Assembly: GCA_004173475.1 (NCBI GenBank)
Contig: SEBU01000003.1
Coordinates: forward strand, 434,001-498,000
Direction: 5' to 3'
Length of the DNA stretch: 64,000 bases
Source of the DNA: Gammaproteobacteria bacterium
Lineage (GTDB): Bacteria > Pseudomonadota > Gammaproteobacteria > Pseudomonadales > Cellvibrionaceae
A program made the position numbers and the translations under genes. Positions 17,691-25,715 of this stretch are shown piece by piece. Position 1 is the first letter of the stretch; each line of letters begins with the position of its first letter. Below the pieces are notes generated by a model. It saw only the letters and a program-made list of their open reading frames with translations. It was not told the origin of the DNA and did no database searches.

Positions 17691-18231
17691 AATTATTGTC
17701 TCATTGGTTGATTTATACACGCCGTTACAGAGGCACATTACGCTCACTCACAAAACCTCGCGTATAAAACGTATCTCTATTTTTGGGCTGGTTTAGTTTT
17801 CAATCACCGCGACATTCGTTCACATCAAAATCCCTCACACTTTTAGAACGAGCTACTCTCATCAAGCTAGATAAGGACCGCTACCGGCAATTGCGAAAAT
17901 GTGTTTTACGCGACACAATTTCATCCTAGAGAAGGAAAAATTTATTTTCAACAGACTTCGGAGAAGTGATCAAAACTTATAGCCAATGGCACCAAAAGTT
18001 ACATTTTATGGTTACATAATGAGACATGCGCCACACTTATTGCCATTACTACATCACATTTTAATCATATGGAAAAAACGTATTTATTAGTGAAAATAAC
18101 GAATCTTAGAAGTGGTGAAAGATACAGCGTCAAAATTACTTATATTTTCAACTACTTTTGAGTGTAATCTTCTAAAGTGTCAATAAAATGGTTCGGCATT
18201 ACATTTAGCGTTGGATCACGAAATTCATATA
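17691..18231. other. Long non-coding region upstream of the xylanase
   Basis: About 540 bases without a credible gene lie between the CE4 terminator and the xylanase start. The region is AT-rich and includes several TATA-like hexamers near the xylanase start, such as TATAAA around 17715 on the minus strand, but none with a good -35 partner. I found no palindrome like the one at 12817-12830. The length suggests complex regulation of the xylanase. Confidence 0.5.
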
Positions 18232-18232
18232 T

Positions 18233-18254
18233 AAAAAAAGGCAGAAAATCTGCC
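18233..18254 (-). terminator. CE4 deacetylase terminator
   Basis: On the minus strand GGCAGA-TTT-TCTGCC is followed by seven T, about 22 bases after the stop codon. It is a compact intrinsic terminator. Confidence 0.9.
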
Positions 18255-18276
18255 CTTTTCATTGACGCACTAAGAC

Positions 18277-19386
18277 TTATGGAGCGACAGCTTTCCCGGT
18301 ACTGGAATCAATTTTACCGGGGCATAGGCCTCTTGCTTTAAGGTTGGCTGCAATCTGCGCAATCGCACTGTTAGTGTTGGCATAACCATCATGCATAAGA
18401 ATCACTTGACCGTTTTGCAATTGACTAGCGGCGCTCACGATCGCGGAAGTGCTCGCCCCATTCCAATCTTTCGAATCAATATCCCAAGTCACTAGACGCA
18501 GCCCAAGAGATTGCGCCGCTTGTTGGACATTTGCATTGGACTCACCATACGGAGGACGCAACACAGTAGGTTTTGGCGATCCAGCGTTCTGAATGGCCTG
18601 ATTGGTTTGGTTCAACTCATTATAAATTTGCTGATAACTGAGTGAGGTCAAATGAGGATGCGTATAGCTATGGTTTTGCACAATCCCCACACCACGCTCC
18701 AAAGCGACCAGAGATCCGTTACTCGCCGCATTCTGGCCTTTATTAAACCAGGTGACTGGTACCAAGGAGTTCGCTTTAAGCTGATTAATCAAGGTAGTTG
18801 TATTAGACGTTGGGCCGTCGTCGAACGTGATGCCCACGTAGCCTCTGCAGGTATTGCCACCGCTCGAGCTATTACTGCTACTTGATGAACTGTTGCAGTT
18901 ACCGCTGAAGCAGTCGTAGGTGTACCCAAAACCTATGACTCCGTTGCAATTCATAGTTTCCGAATAAGATCCCCCACCACAGCGACCATTCCCATAAACG
19001 CCGGTGTTGTAACTCATGTTCTCGGCTTGGCGAGTTTCTTTATTTACGGAAATATAATCAATAATGGCATCGCGACCCGTTGCATCATTGTCGTACTGAA
19101 TTTGAATATCGCCGGCTGCCGTGCCGCTATAAATGTAGTCTTTAAGGCTAGTGGTTAAGGTCCAATTAGCGACGGTAACGCCGCCAACTTTTAGGTTGAT
19201 ATGCTCTGTACCACTAACACCTTTAGCGCGAACGGTAATGCCGCCGCTTGTTTGAGCATAGGCTTCGGTGACACACAACATGGCCGCACAAAAAAACGCT
19301 ACAAGGCCGCTCTTAGATATCAGCTGATTTGCTATGCGCGTGCTGTAGCGCAGACTCTCGTCGTTGTTAATAAAGAAGCTTTTCAT
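18277..19386 (-). CDS. CE4 polysaccharide deacetylase (acetylxylan esterase type) with N-terminal CBM60
   Basis: From the ATG at 19386 the product has 369 residues with a long signal region ending at EAYA-QT (about residue 44). A CBM60-like module spans about 48-165 (VRAKGVSGTEHINLKVGG, DYISVNKETRQAENMSYN), followed by a serine/asparagine linker at 166-176 and a NodB domain with all five CE4 motifs: TFDDGP 187-192, HSYTH 239-243, RPPYGE 277-282, DIDSKDW 302-308 and MHDG 331-334. The Asp-His-His metal site is intact. It should remove acetyl groups from xylan, though chitin-oligosaccharide activity is possible in this family. The CBM60 is closely similar to that of the neighbouring GH11 enzyme. 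Confidence 0.93.
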   Translation of the reverse strand: MKSFFINNDESLRYSTRIANQLISKSGLVAFFCAAMLCVTEAYAQTSGGITVRAKGVSGTEHINLKVGGVTVANWTLTTSLKDYIYSGTAAGDIQIQYDNDATGRDAIIDYISVNKETRQAENMSYNTGVYGNGRCGGGSYSETMNCNGVIGFGYTYDCFSGNCNSSSSSSNSSSGGNTCRGYVGITFDDGPTSNTTTLINQLKANSLVPVTWFNKGQNAASNGSLVALERGVGIVQNHSYTHPHLTSLSYQQIYNELNQTNQAIQNAGSPKPTVLRPPYGESNANVQQAAQSLGLRLVTWDIDSKDWNGASTSAIVSAASQLQNGQVILMHDGYANTNSAIAQIAANLKARGLCPGKIDSSTGKAVAP

Positions 19387-19774
19387 ATTTATAGTCTCTC
19401 TTATCAATGTTGCTTGGGATGCACACAAAACTCCAATGCCCGGTAATACTCGAACCTAAACTGGAAATCTTTGATGGCAAGTTGATTGAACCGCGTTGTT
19501 TTATTTTTATCATTAGCACCCAAAGGCACTTAAAACATCCTATGCAATTGAACATCGGCTTTCAATCACTTGTACACAAGCGCGCCAACATCAAGATAAT
19601 TGTGATTTAAAGTGACGATTAAGGTTACGAAATGAGCCAAATAGCTTTCAATCATTTGAAAAATGCATTGGGCAACGCCTACGGAGAGAACATAAACGTA
19701 TGAATGATTTGAGGCGGGCGTGCGACTAATCCTTAAGTCGCAACGTGATTACGGAAGCATAAGACTAGTATTTC
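19387..19774. other. Non-coding region between GH127 and CE4 genes, with a hairpin
   Basis: This contains the 7-bp stem TGCGACT/AGTCGCA at 19721-19742 (minus-strand loop TAAGGATT) after the GH127 stop. No T-run follows on either strand, so it is an mRNA-end structure rather than a clear terminator. The rest should hold the CE4 promoter, which I cannot identify. Two short ORFs on opposite strands here have no signal or RBS. Confidence 0.5.
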
Positions 19775-22126
19775 CTAGCGGAGCAGACGCAATCCGTATA
19801 AACCACCTGCTATCGAGTTATTACGTGCAACAAATTTAATATTGAGCTTGCCTTTGGAGTTTTTTCTGACCGAATCTGGAATCGCAAAATCGCGCGCATA
19901 AACTTCCTGCGAAGTATTTGCCGCTAGGCTAATGCGTTCAATTAAGTTGCCATTGATAAACAGATCAAATTCACGGCCAGCGTCCGCTGGTGAAAAGTTC
20001 AATCGTAATGTTTTCGCTTCGAGTTTTTTATCCGTTAATTCATAACTCATCCATTTGTTTGCTTGTCGCCACCGCATACCTTTGGTTATACCTGTGTCTG
20101 CACCCTCAGCTTTAAAGAAGTGATCTGATTCCGGTTGTTGTTCACCAGGAGCAACCTGATCAATTGTTATTGCGTCCAACGCTAATTTTTCCGCTTCTTT
20201 TTTTGCGGTAGCGTCCTGCATTTTGATTAAATTTTCAGGTGTGGAATATGGCCAATAAATTACGTATCTTGAATCGTGTAAACGAAAAAATGGAATAAAC
20301 TCAATCTTGTCCGAATCCTTACCTTTTAATACGTCGCTTGCGGTGAAGGTTAATGACTTCCCGGCAACAGGCTTAATGCTACTTATAAACTCGGTACTAT
20401 TACTCACAAACAAAGGCGCTGCTTCCAAGGGACAAATTTGACCATGAGCTATGTGGCCCATACGCGAATCGTCAGCAAGGTAATTTAATTTTTCGCCATC
20501 GAAGGGATTTGTTTTTGCAGCAAGAACTATAGGGCCATGAAGCAACGCATAGTAATTCGATTGATCCGGCATTTGTTCCAAACGGGTTTTCATCGGCAGA
20601 GAAACTTCAATTTTATCACCCTTACGCCACCGGCGATTTAAATTAACGTAGTCGCCTGGCTTAGCATCAATTTTTATTATCTTCTTATTAACGCGAACTT
20701 GTAACTCGCCTGCTCCAATCCACTTCGGATAGCGAATATTCAATGCAAACTTCTTGCTCGATTTAATAGTAAGCAGCGTTTTTTCTTCGTCAGGAAAAAT
20801 TGTGTCTTGGCTTATCAGGATATTTTTTTCACGCCAATTAAGAGTGGATGGAATAAATAGATTCACATAAAGCTGATCATCTTTGTAGGCGTAAATAAAT
20901 TCACCATATTTCGCCTGGCTTTCAATACCCGAGCCTACGCAACACCACATACCTTTTTCAATTTGTGAATAGACCCGGTAATGATTCGGCCGCATAGGCG
21001 TAAAATAAACGAAGCCACCGCTTTCAGGTCGTTGCGACGACAGAATATGATTGTAAAGTGCGCGCTCATAGTAATCCGCATAATTTACTTTTGGATCCGT
21101 CAAATAAAGCATTTCAGTTAGCTTAAGCATATTGTAGGTGTTACAGGTTTCTGGCCCTTCGACCTCATCAATCATGCTTGAAAAATCTTTGTCGTCATGA
21201 AAGTGTTCTTTCACACTATTACCACCAATAGCAACCGTTCGATGATCATGCACTGTTTGCCAAAAAAATTGTGCAGCATTTTGCCAACTTTCACTGCCAG
21301 TTAAATCACCGATACGTTTAAAACCAATAACTTTTGGAATTTGCGTATTGGCATGCAAACCGGTGAGTTTATCCTGCTTGGCAACCAAGGGATTTAAAAT
21401 AGCCGTATGCGAAAACCTTTGCGCGAGTGTGAGATATTTTTTATCTTTCGTAATTGCATAGACATCCGCCAGAACTTCATTCATACCGCCGTGCTCGCTG
21501 CGTAACATCGTTTGCATTTGTTCGTCGGTTAAATGATTAGTGAGAGTTATTGTCCAATCCGATAAGTTAATCAGTAGCTGTTTAGCGTCTTCATTACCCG
21601 CATATTGATAGGCATCGCGTAAGCCCGCAAATGTTTTGTGCAAGTTATACCAAGGCACCCATTTTCCGTTTACTGAAAAATTATCAGCTTGTAATTTACC
21701 TTTCGCAATTTGCTCAAATGCTTCTTTACCCCCAGGAACTCCTCCGATATACCCATCGCTATTCTGTTGGCATCTTTTCAATTCCGCGACGAAGTAATTT
21801 AATCGCTTTAAAACTTCGGCATCTCCCGTTGATGCGTACATAAGCGAAAGCGCAGTTAGGTAGTGTCCACCCAGATGGCCATCTAACCCCGAAGATTCCC
21901 AGTTACCGTAGCTTTCTTTTTTTAATGGCAGCCCCGCTTCTCGCAAAAAAGGCGCTAGTAATTTATCCGGCTCCAAAGCCAACAGATATTTTAAATCGGT
22001 AGTTTGCGCTTCAAGGAATGGGCTAGCGGTAAGACGCACATCACTCAACGGAAATAATTGCAGCGTAGATTTAGCTGCAACATGAACACTAAACATAAAA
22101 CATAAGCTGGCGATTATTATTTTCAT
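19775..22126 (-). CDS. GH127-family beta-L-arabinofuranosidase (DUF1680)
   Basis: I take the ATG at 22126, which gives a good signal peptide (MKIIIASLCFMFSVHVAAKS); the start at 22219 would bury it. The 783-residue product has the DUF1680 alpha/alpha barrel, with the zinc site expected for GH127: Glu326 and Cys328 (GPETCNTYN), Cys395 and Cys396 (MWCCVGSGIES). The first Cys of the CC pair is the predicted nucleophile, by comparison with the characterised bifidobacterial enzyme. C-terminal beta-domains (DUF4986- and DUF6805-like, ending GGLYGLRLLR) follow. It releases beta-L-arabinofuranose in the periplasm, which fits a neighbourhood of hemicellulose enzymes, although no arabinose catabolic gene is adjacent. 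Confidence 0.92.
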   Translation of the reverse strand: MKIIIASLCFMFSVHVAAKSTLQLFPLSDVRLTASPFLEAQTTDLKYLLALEPDKLLAPFLREAGLPLKKESYGNWESSGLDGHLGGHYLTALSLMYASTGDAEVLKRLNYFVAELKRCQQNSDGYIGGVPGGKEAFEQIAKGKLQADNFSVNGKWVPWYNLHKTFAGLRDAYQYAGNEDAKQLLINLSDWTITLTNHLTDEQMQTMLRSEHGGMNEVLADVYAITKDKKYLTLAQRFSHTAILNPLVAKQDKLTGLHANTQIPKVIGFKRIGDLTGSESWQNAAQFFWQTVHDHRTVAIGGNSVKEHFHDDKDFSSMIDEVEGPETCNTYNMLKLTEMLYLTDPKVNYADYYERALYNHILSSQRPESGGFVYFTPMRPNHYRVYSQIEKGMWCCVGSGIESQAKYGEFIYAYKDDQLYVNLFIPSTLNWREKNILISQDTIFPDEEKTLLTIKSSKKFALNIRYPKWIGAGELQVRVNKKIIKIDAKPGDYVNLNRRWRKGDKIEVSLPMKTRLEQMPDQSNYYALLHGPIVLAAKTNPFDGEKLNYLADDSRMGHIAHGQICPLEAAPLFVSNSTEFISSIKPVAGKSLTFTASDVLKGKDSDKIEFIPFFRLHDSRYVIYWPYSTPENLIKMQDATAKKEAEKLALDAITIDQVAPGEQQPESDHFFKAEGADTGITKGMRWRQANKWMSYELTDKKLEAKTLRLNFSPADAGREFDLFINGNLIERISLAANTSQEVYARDFAIPDSVRKNSKGKLNIKFVARNNSIAGGLYGLRLLR

Positions 22127-22529
22127 GAAATTCACTAATAAGGGTGTCGGATTATTAAAAAATGCGCATGCAGAAAAACGCACATCCGGGCGCGTTTTAA
22201 AAAGATATTCAATGGACATTAGCAGCTAAGGCTAAGTGAGTCCAGCCAGTAGAAGTTCGAAGCCAGTAAACTTTTGATAAGCGTGGGGTCATTGGTTTGG
22301 GTAGCTATTGGAGCTGCCGGACAACGCAATATGAATTAGTTTACTTCGGAGACGATTGCTCGAAAAATCGCCCATTTCTGCTTTTGTTTAAGTAAGACGG
22401 TTAAAGCAAATTCTTTCAACGCTATCGCCTTTCTAATAGTTGAGGCTTTCTTTATAGTACGCACCTACCAAAAATATTCGCCCACTTAAAATACCCATCA
22501 ATCAAATCGCCACTGCAGAGGTTTAGCTC
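22127..22529. other. Divergent intergenic region, GH127 / ettA
   Basis: About 400 bases hold the promoters of both flanking genes. AGCCAGTA occurs twice 17 bases apart near 22245-22270, too short a repeat to interpret. TATAGT near 22455 on the plus strand is a possible ettA -10 without a clear -35. The ettA ATG is preceded by AGAGG. Confidence 0.45.
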
Positions 22530-24194
22530 ATGGCTCAATTCGTATTCAGCATGCACAGGCTTGGCAAAATTGTGCCGCCCAAGCGTGAAATTTTAAAAGA
22601 CATATCCCTCTCTTTCTTTCCCGGCGCCAAAATTGGTGTGCTAGGTCTGAACGGTTCGGGTAAATCTACATTGCTGCGTATTATGGCGGGGGTTGATAAG
22701 GATTTTAACGGTGAAGCACGCCCAATGCCGGATATTAAAATCGGTTATCTACCGCAGGAACCGCAACTCGATCCAACCAAAGATGTTTTGGGCAATGTTC
22801 AAGATGGCGTACGCGAAGCGGTTGATGCCTTAGCCGAGCTTGATCAAATTTATGCTGACTACGCTGAGCCCGATGCAGACTTCGATGCGCTCGCCAAGAA
22901 GCAAGCAAAATGTGAAGACGTAATTCAAGCGTGGGACGCACACAATTTACAACACACATTAGATGTCGCAGCTGACGCCCTGCGCCTACCACCATGGGAT
23001 GCAGATGTCACCGTGCTCTCTGGTGGTGAGCGCCGACGTGTTGCGCTTTGCCGTTTGCTGTTATCTCGTCCTGACATGTTATTGCTCGACGAACCTACTA
23101 ACCATTTGGATGCTGAATCCGTTTATTGGTTGGAACAATTTCTTCATAATTTTTCCGGTACTGTCGTAGCTATTACGCACGACCGCTACTTCCTTGATAA
23201 CGCGGCTGGGTGGATTCTCGAACTCGACCGTGGGCACGGTATTCCCTATGAAGGCAACTACACCAGTTGGCTGGAACAGAAAGATGCCCGTTTAGAACAA
23301 GAAGCTCGCTCTGAAGCCGCGCATCAAAAAGCTTTGAAAACCGAATTAGAATGGGTGCGTCAAAACCCGAAAGGCCGCCAAGCTAAGAGCAAAGCGCGTA
23401 TCGCTCGCTTCGACGAATTGCAATCGCAAGAATTCCAGGCTCGTAACGAGACCAACGAAATTTACATTCCGCCAGGCGAGCGTTTGGGCGATAAAGTCAT
23501 CGTATTGGAAAATGTGAGCAAAGGTTACGGCGACCGTTTGTTGATTGATAACTTGTCACTCAGCATTCCAAAAGGCGCTGTGGTCGGAATCGTAGGCGGA
23601 AACGGCGCGGGTAAATCCACCCTCTTCCGCATGATTTCCGGTACCGAAAAACCGGATAGCGGCACCATTACTATTGGTGATACTGTAAAAGTCGCTTATG
23701 TAGAACAGAGCCGCGAAAATCTCGACGATAAACACTCTGTCTGGGAAGCTGTTTCTGGCGGCGCTGACATTTTGAAAATCGGAAACTACGAAGTTAGCTC
23801 GCGCTCCTATTTAGGCCGCTTCAACTTTAAAGGTGGCGATCAACAAAAACGTGTTGGCGAATTGTCCGGTGGTGAACGTGGACGTTTGCATTTGGCGAAT
23901 ACCCTGAAGCAAGGCGCAAACGTTTTGCTGCTTGACGAACCGTCAAACGACCTCGACATTGAAACCTTGCGCGCACTGGAAGATGCCATCCTGGCCTTCC
24001 CTGGCTGCGTGTTGGTGATCTCGCATGATCGATGGTTCCTTGATCGTATCGCTACGCATATCCTTGCTTACGAAGGCGAATCAGATATCCAATTCTTCGA
24101 AGGTAATTACACCGAATACCACGAAGATTTGGTAAAACGTAAAGGCGCTGATTCTCAACCGAAACGTATGAAGTACAAACCGCTTAAAGCATAA
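22530..24194 (+). CDS. ettA: Energy-dependent translational throttle ABC-F protein
   Basis: This 554-residue ABC-F ATPase has no membrane segment. The first ABC domain shows GLNGSGKST and LSGGERRRVALC. An interdomain linker rich in charged residues follows (QNPKGRQAKSKARIARFDEL), and the second domain has GGNGAGKSTLF and LSGGERGRLHLAN, with D-loops LLDEPTNHLD and LLDEPSNDLD. N-terminus and length match EttA, which binds the ribosomal E site and gates the first translation steps in response to the ADP/ATP ratio. It stands alone with its own terminator, in a housekeeping context unrelated to the carbohydrate genes. Confidence 0.96.
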   Translation: MAQFVFSMHRLGKIVPPKREILKDISLSFFPGAKIGVLGLNGSGKSTLLRIMAGVDKDFNGEARPMPDIKIGYLPQEPQLDPTKDVLGNVQDGVREAVDALAELDQIYADYAEPDADFDALAKKQAKCEDVIQAWDAHNLQHTLDVAADALRLPPWDADVTVLSGGERRRVALCRLLLSRPDMLLLDEPTNHLDAESVYWLEQFLHNFSGTVVAITHDRYFLDNAAGWILELDRGHGIPYEGNYTSWLEQKDARLEQEARSEAAHQKALKTELEWVRQNPKGRQAKSKARIARFDELQSQEFQARNETNEIYIPPGERLGDKVIVLENVSKGYGDRLLIDNLSLSIPKGAVVGIVGGNGAGKSTLFRMISGTEKPDSGTITIGDTVKVAYVEQSRENLDDKHSVWEAVSGGADILKIGNYEVSSRSYLGRFNFKGGDQQKRVGELSGGERGRLHLANTLKQGANVLLLDEPSNDLDIETLRALEDAILAFPGCVLVISHDRWFLDRIATHILAYEGESDIQFFEGNYTEYHEDLVKRKGADSQPKRMKYKPLKA

Positions 24195-24207
24195 AATTTG
24201 CTGAATC

Positions 24208-24244
24208 AAAAAGCGCAATGCAAAACTGTGTTGCGTTTTTTTTT
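24208..24244 (+). terminator. ettA terminator
   Basis: AAAAAGCGCAA and TTGCGTTTTTTTTT form a stem with a 12-base loop about 14 bases after the ettA stop, followed by nine T. The A-run on the other side could also serve the convergent globin gene. Confidence 0.8.
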
Positions 24245-24265
24245 GAAATTTTATCAAGATTTCTG

Positions 24266-24688
24266 TCAAGCCATTTCAACTTCAGGGTAAGCCGCCGTTA
24301 TCATCGTCTCCGATAAAAGTGCGTAAACTTCTTTCCATGCCGTAAAAGCCTCAACACTCAAAGCATCGCCCAATCCTTGTTGCAAAGTATTCATTAATGC
24401 ATCGCCCACCGTTTTATAGTGGGCTGGTTTTACGCCGTAATGAACGTGGCGTTTTGCAAGTTGCTGAACCACCGGAACCAAATCGTCCAGCTTGTCCAAT
24501 AAATTAACTGCGGCGGCCAACATCTGCATGAGCTTCGCTGACTGTTGCGTAAGATCTTTCGGAAACATGGGTTCCAACGCCGGGTCAAGCGTAAATAAAT
24601 TACGATAAAACAATAAGCCAACTTCACCACTAGCAGGAAGCACTAGCGCAAAACTTTCACGAATCAAATTTATTTTAGTAAGATTCAT
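24266..24688 (-). CDS. Single-domain globin
   Basis: This 140-residue haem protein resembles Vitreoscilla-type haemoglobin and the globin domain of flavohaemoglobins. The proximal His is His81 (LAKRHVHYGV, aligned with the KHC motif of Vgb), the B10 Tyr is Tyr28 (FYRNLF), and a Gln around position 48-49 takes the distal E7 place. There is no reductase domain, so it needs an external electron donor. Likely roles are oxygen or NO binding/detoxification. GGAG lies seven bases before the ATG. A second globin sits 2.7 kb away with opposite orientation, and the MocR regulator lies between them. Confidence 0.88.
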   Translation of the reverse strand: MNLTKINLIRESFALVLPASGEVGLLFYRNLFTLDPALEPMFPKDLTQQSAKLMQMLAAAVNLLDKLDDLVPVVQQLAKRHVHYGVKPAHYKTVGDALMNTLQQGLGDALSVEAFTAWKEVYALLSETMITAAYPEVEMA

Positions 24689-24740
24689 TTACCGCTCCAA
24701 TAGGAAATTAATCCTGATGATTTGCTATACTTTTTCAAGA

Positions 24741-24770
24741 CGAGCCGCTCACTGTGAACGGCTCGTTTTT
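24741..24770 (+). terminator. GC-rich near-palindrome with T-tract
   Basis: CGAGCCG ... CGGCTCG (24741-24765) is part of a 25-bp near-palindrome with one mismatched pair, followed by five T on the plus strand. No plus-strand gene ends here. An extended -10 (TGCTATACT, 24724-24731) lies just before it, so a very short plus-strand transcript is possible. On the minus strand it separates the 70-residue secreted protein from the globin and could be a terminator with a poor T-run, or an operator. Confidence 0.5.
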
Positions 24771-24796
24771 ACATCATCCTTGAATAAAAATTATCC

Positions 24797-25009
24797 TTAA
24801 TACGTTGGCGGATTATGTCTTATCACAGCGTAAGGATCCGGCGGCACGTCCTGTCCGTTTAAAACACCGTAAGGATCCGGCGGAACACTATTACAGATGG
24901 TTTTACAGGTCGGTGGATTGTGACTAATAGTGTTGCCAACCACTTTAGCACTCGCTAATTGCGCGCTTGTTAAGGCAGCACAGATAAAAACTATTTTTGC
25001 AATCGACAT
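24797..25009 (-). CDS. Small secreted protein with PPDPY repeats
   Basis: I choose the ATG at 25009 because AAAGGA lies six bases before it; the ATG at 25024 precedes this RBS. The 70-residue product has a signal peptide (MSIAKIVFICAALTSAQLAS, cleavage after ASA) and a mature part of about 46 residues. This is built of repeats: VPPDPYGV and VPPDPYAV, and HNPPT at both ends, with two cysteines (TCKTICNS) that may form a disulfide. The two PPDPY repeats are also conserved at DNA level (GTAAGGATCCGGCGG twice). I do not recognise a family. Context: a small cluster of secreted or membrane peptides between two globins. Confidence 0.65.
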   Translation of the reverse strand: MSIAKIVFICAALTSAQLASAKVVGNTISHNPPTCKTICNSVPPDPYGVLNGQDVPPDPYAVIRHNPPTY

Positions 25010-25106
25010 AAAATTTCCTTTCATTAGTTAAATTGATTGTTCTGCACTCATCATGAATGTCAGATTTTACGGTTTCACGGAAAAAATCATTAGCACATAA
25101 GCTACC

Positions 25107-25376
25107 TCATCCGCGAGTAAGGTTTACTTCATTCACAACTGGAATCCATTGTTTACGACGACGTACGATTACCAAACTGCACAAACCAAAACCTAACAAG
25201 GCTACGAAGCCTGTCTTGGAAATAGAAGTGGCTGTTTCAGTCATAAACGTTAAGGCACCTGCATTTGCATAAGATGAAAACACCAAAAAACAAGTCATGG
25301 CAAATAAACGCGTTAACGAATAGGTTGGTAATGGTTGATCGTAACCACACAACATTTTTAAAATCCTGATCTTCAT
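25107..25376 (-). CDS. Small membrane protein with PEP-CTERM-like tail
   Basis: This 89-residue product has a well-placed AAGGAG before the ATG. It starts with an N-terminal signal-like segment (LFAMTCFLVFSSYANAGA), a short linker (LTFMTETATSISKTG), then a hydrophobic helix and a basic cluster: FVALLGFGLCSLVIVRRRKQ. The tail strongly resembles PEP-CTERM sorting signals (ALLGLGL-type helix plus RRRK), but the PEP motif is replaced by ISKTG and 13 residues follow the basic cluster. It may be a minimal or degenerate sorting substrate, or simply a bitopic membrane peptide. Function unknown. Confidence 0.6.
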   Translation of the reverse strand: MKIRILKMLCGYDQPLPTYSLTRLFAMTCFLVFSSYANAGALTFMTETATSISKTGFVALLGFGLCSLVIVRRRKQWIPVVNEVNLTRG

Positions 25377-25458
25377 TAAGAACTCCTTGACCTGACTAGT
25401 TGTTAAAAAATAAATCGCTAAATGTGAAATTCATTGTGATTCAAACTTCCTAACACAA

Positions 25459-25492
25459 ATAGATACAAGCGATGGCATTTGGAATAGATACA
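25459..25492 (-). promoter_or_regulatory. Direct-repeat pair 1 (TGTATCTAT, 25-bp period)
   Basis: Minus-strand TGTATCTATT(C/T) occurs at 25467-25459 and 25492-25484, exactly 25 bases apart, 83-116 bases upstream of the 89-residue protein. Its arrangement is repeated at 25637-25670. Direct repeats with fixed spacing are the usual operator form for MocR-type regulators, and a MocR gene is adjacent. Confidence 0.55.
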
Positions 25493-25636
25493 GTCAATTA
25501 AACATTTGTTATAAAACTGAATAACAATCTAATTGAAGTGATGATTGAAACGAGATCCATTTAAAACAGATTTGCTATTCCTATATTGCGTCACCGCTAA
25601 TATGGGAGCCATTGTGAGGGAGGTTAGGGTATGCAG

Positions 25637-25670
25637 ATAGATACAGACGCACACGAAGTGAATAGATACA
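25637..25670 (-). promoter_or_regulatory. Direct-repeat pair 2 (CTGTATCTAT, 25-bp period)
   Basis: Minus-strand CTGTATCTAT occurs at 25645-25637 and 25670-25662, again exactly 25 bases apart, 46-79 bases after the MocR stop and 178 bases from pair 1. The same spacing and orientation in both pairs make chance unlikely. Confidence 0.55.
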
Positions 25671-25715
25671 GCGATAGAAAATCACCTACGCCGGCCTGCG
25701 CAGGTCAGTAGAAAA

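Larger units (their letters stand above)
25377..25715. other. Non-coding region with paired repeats upstream of the 89-residue protein
   Basis: This is AT-rich sequence without an ORF between the MocR stop and the 89-residue gene. It holds four copies of ATAGATACA in the same direction, described separately, and should contain the promoter of the small-protein genes. Confidence 0.6.

Noticed and set aside
19407-19610. Short ORFs on both strands upstream of the CE4 gene
   Set aside because: Overlapping each other and the promoter region, with no RBS, signal or domain.
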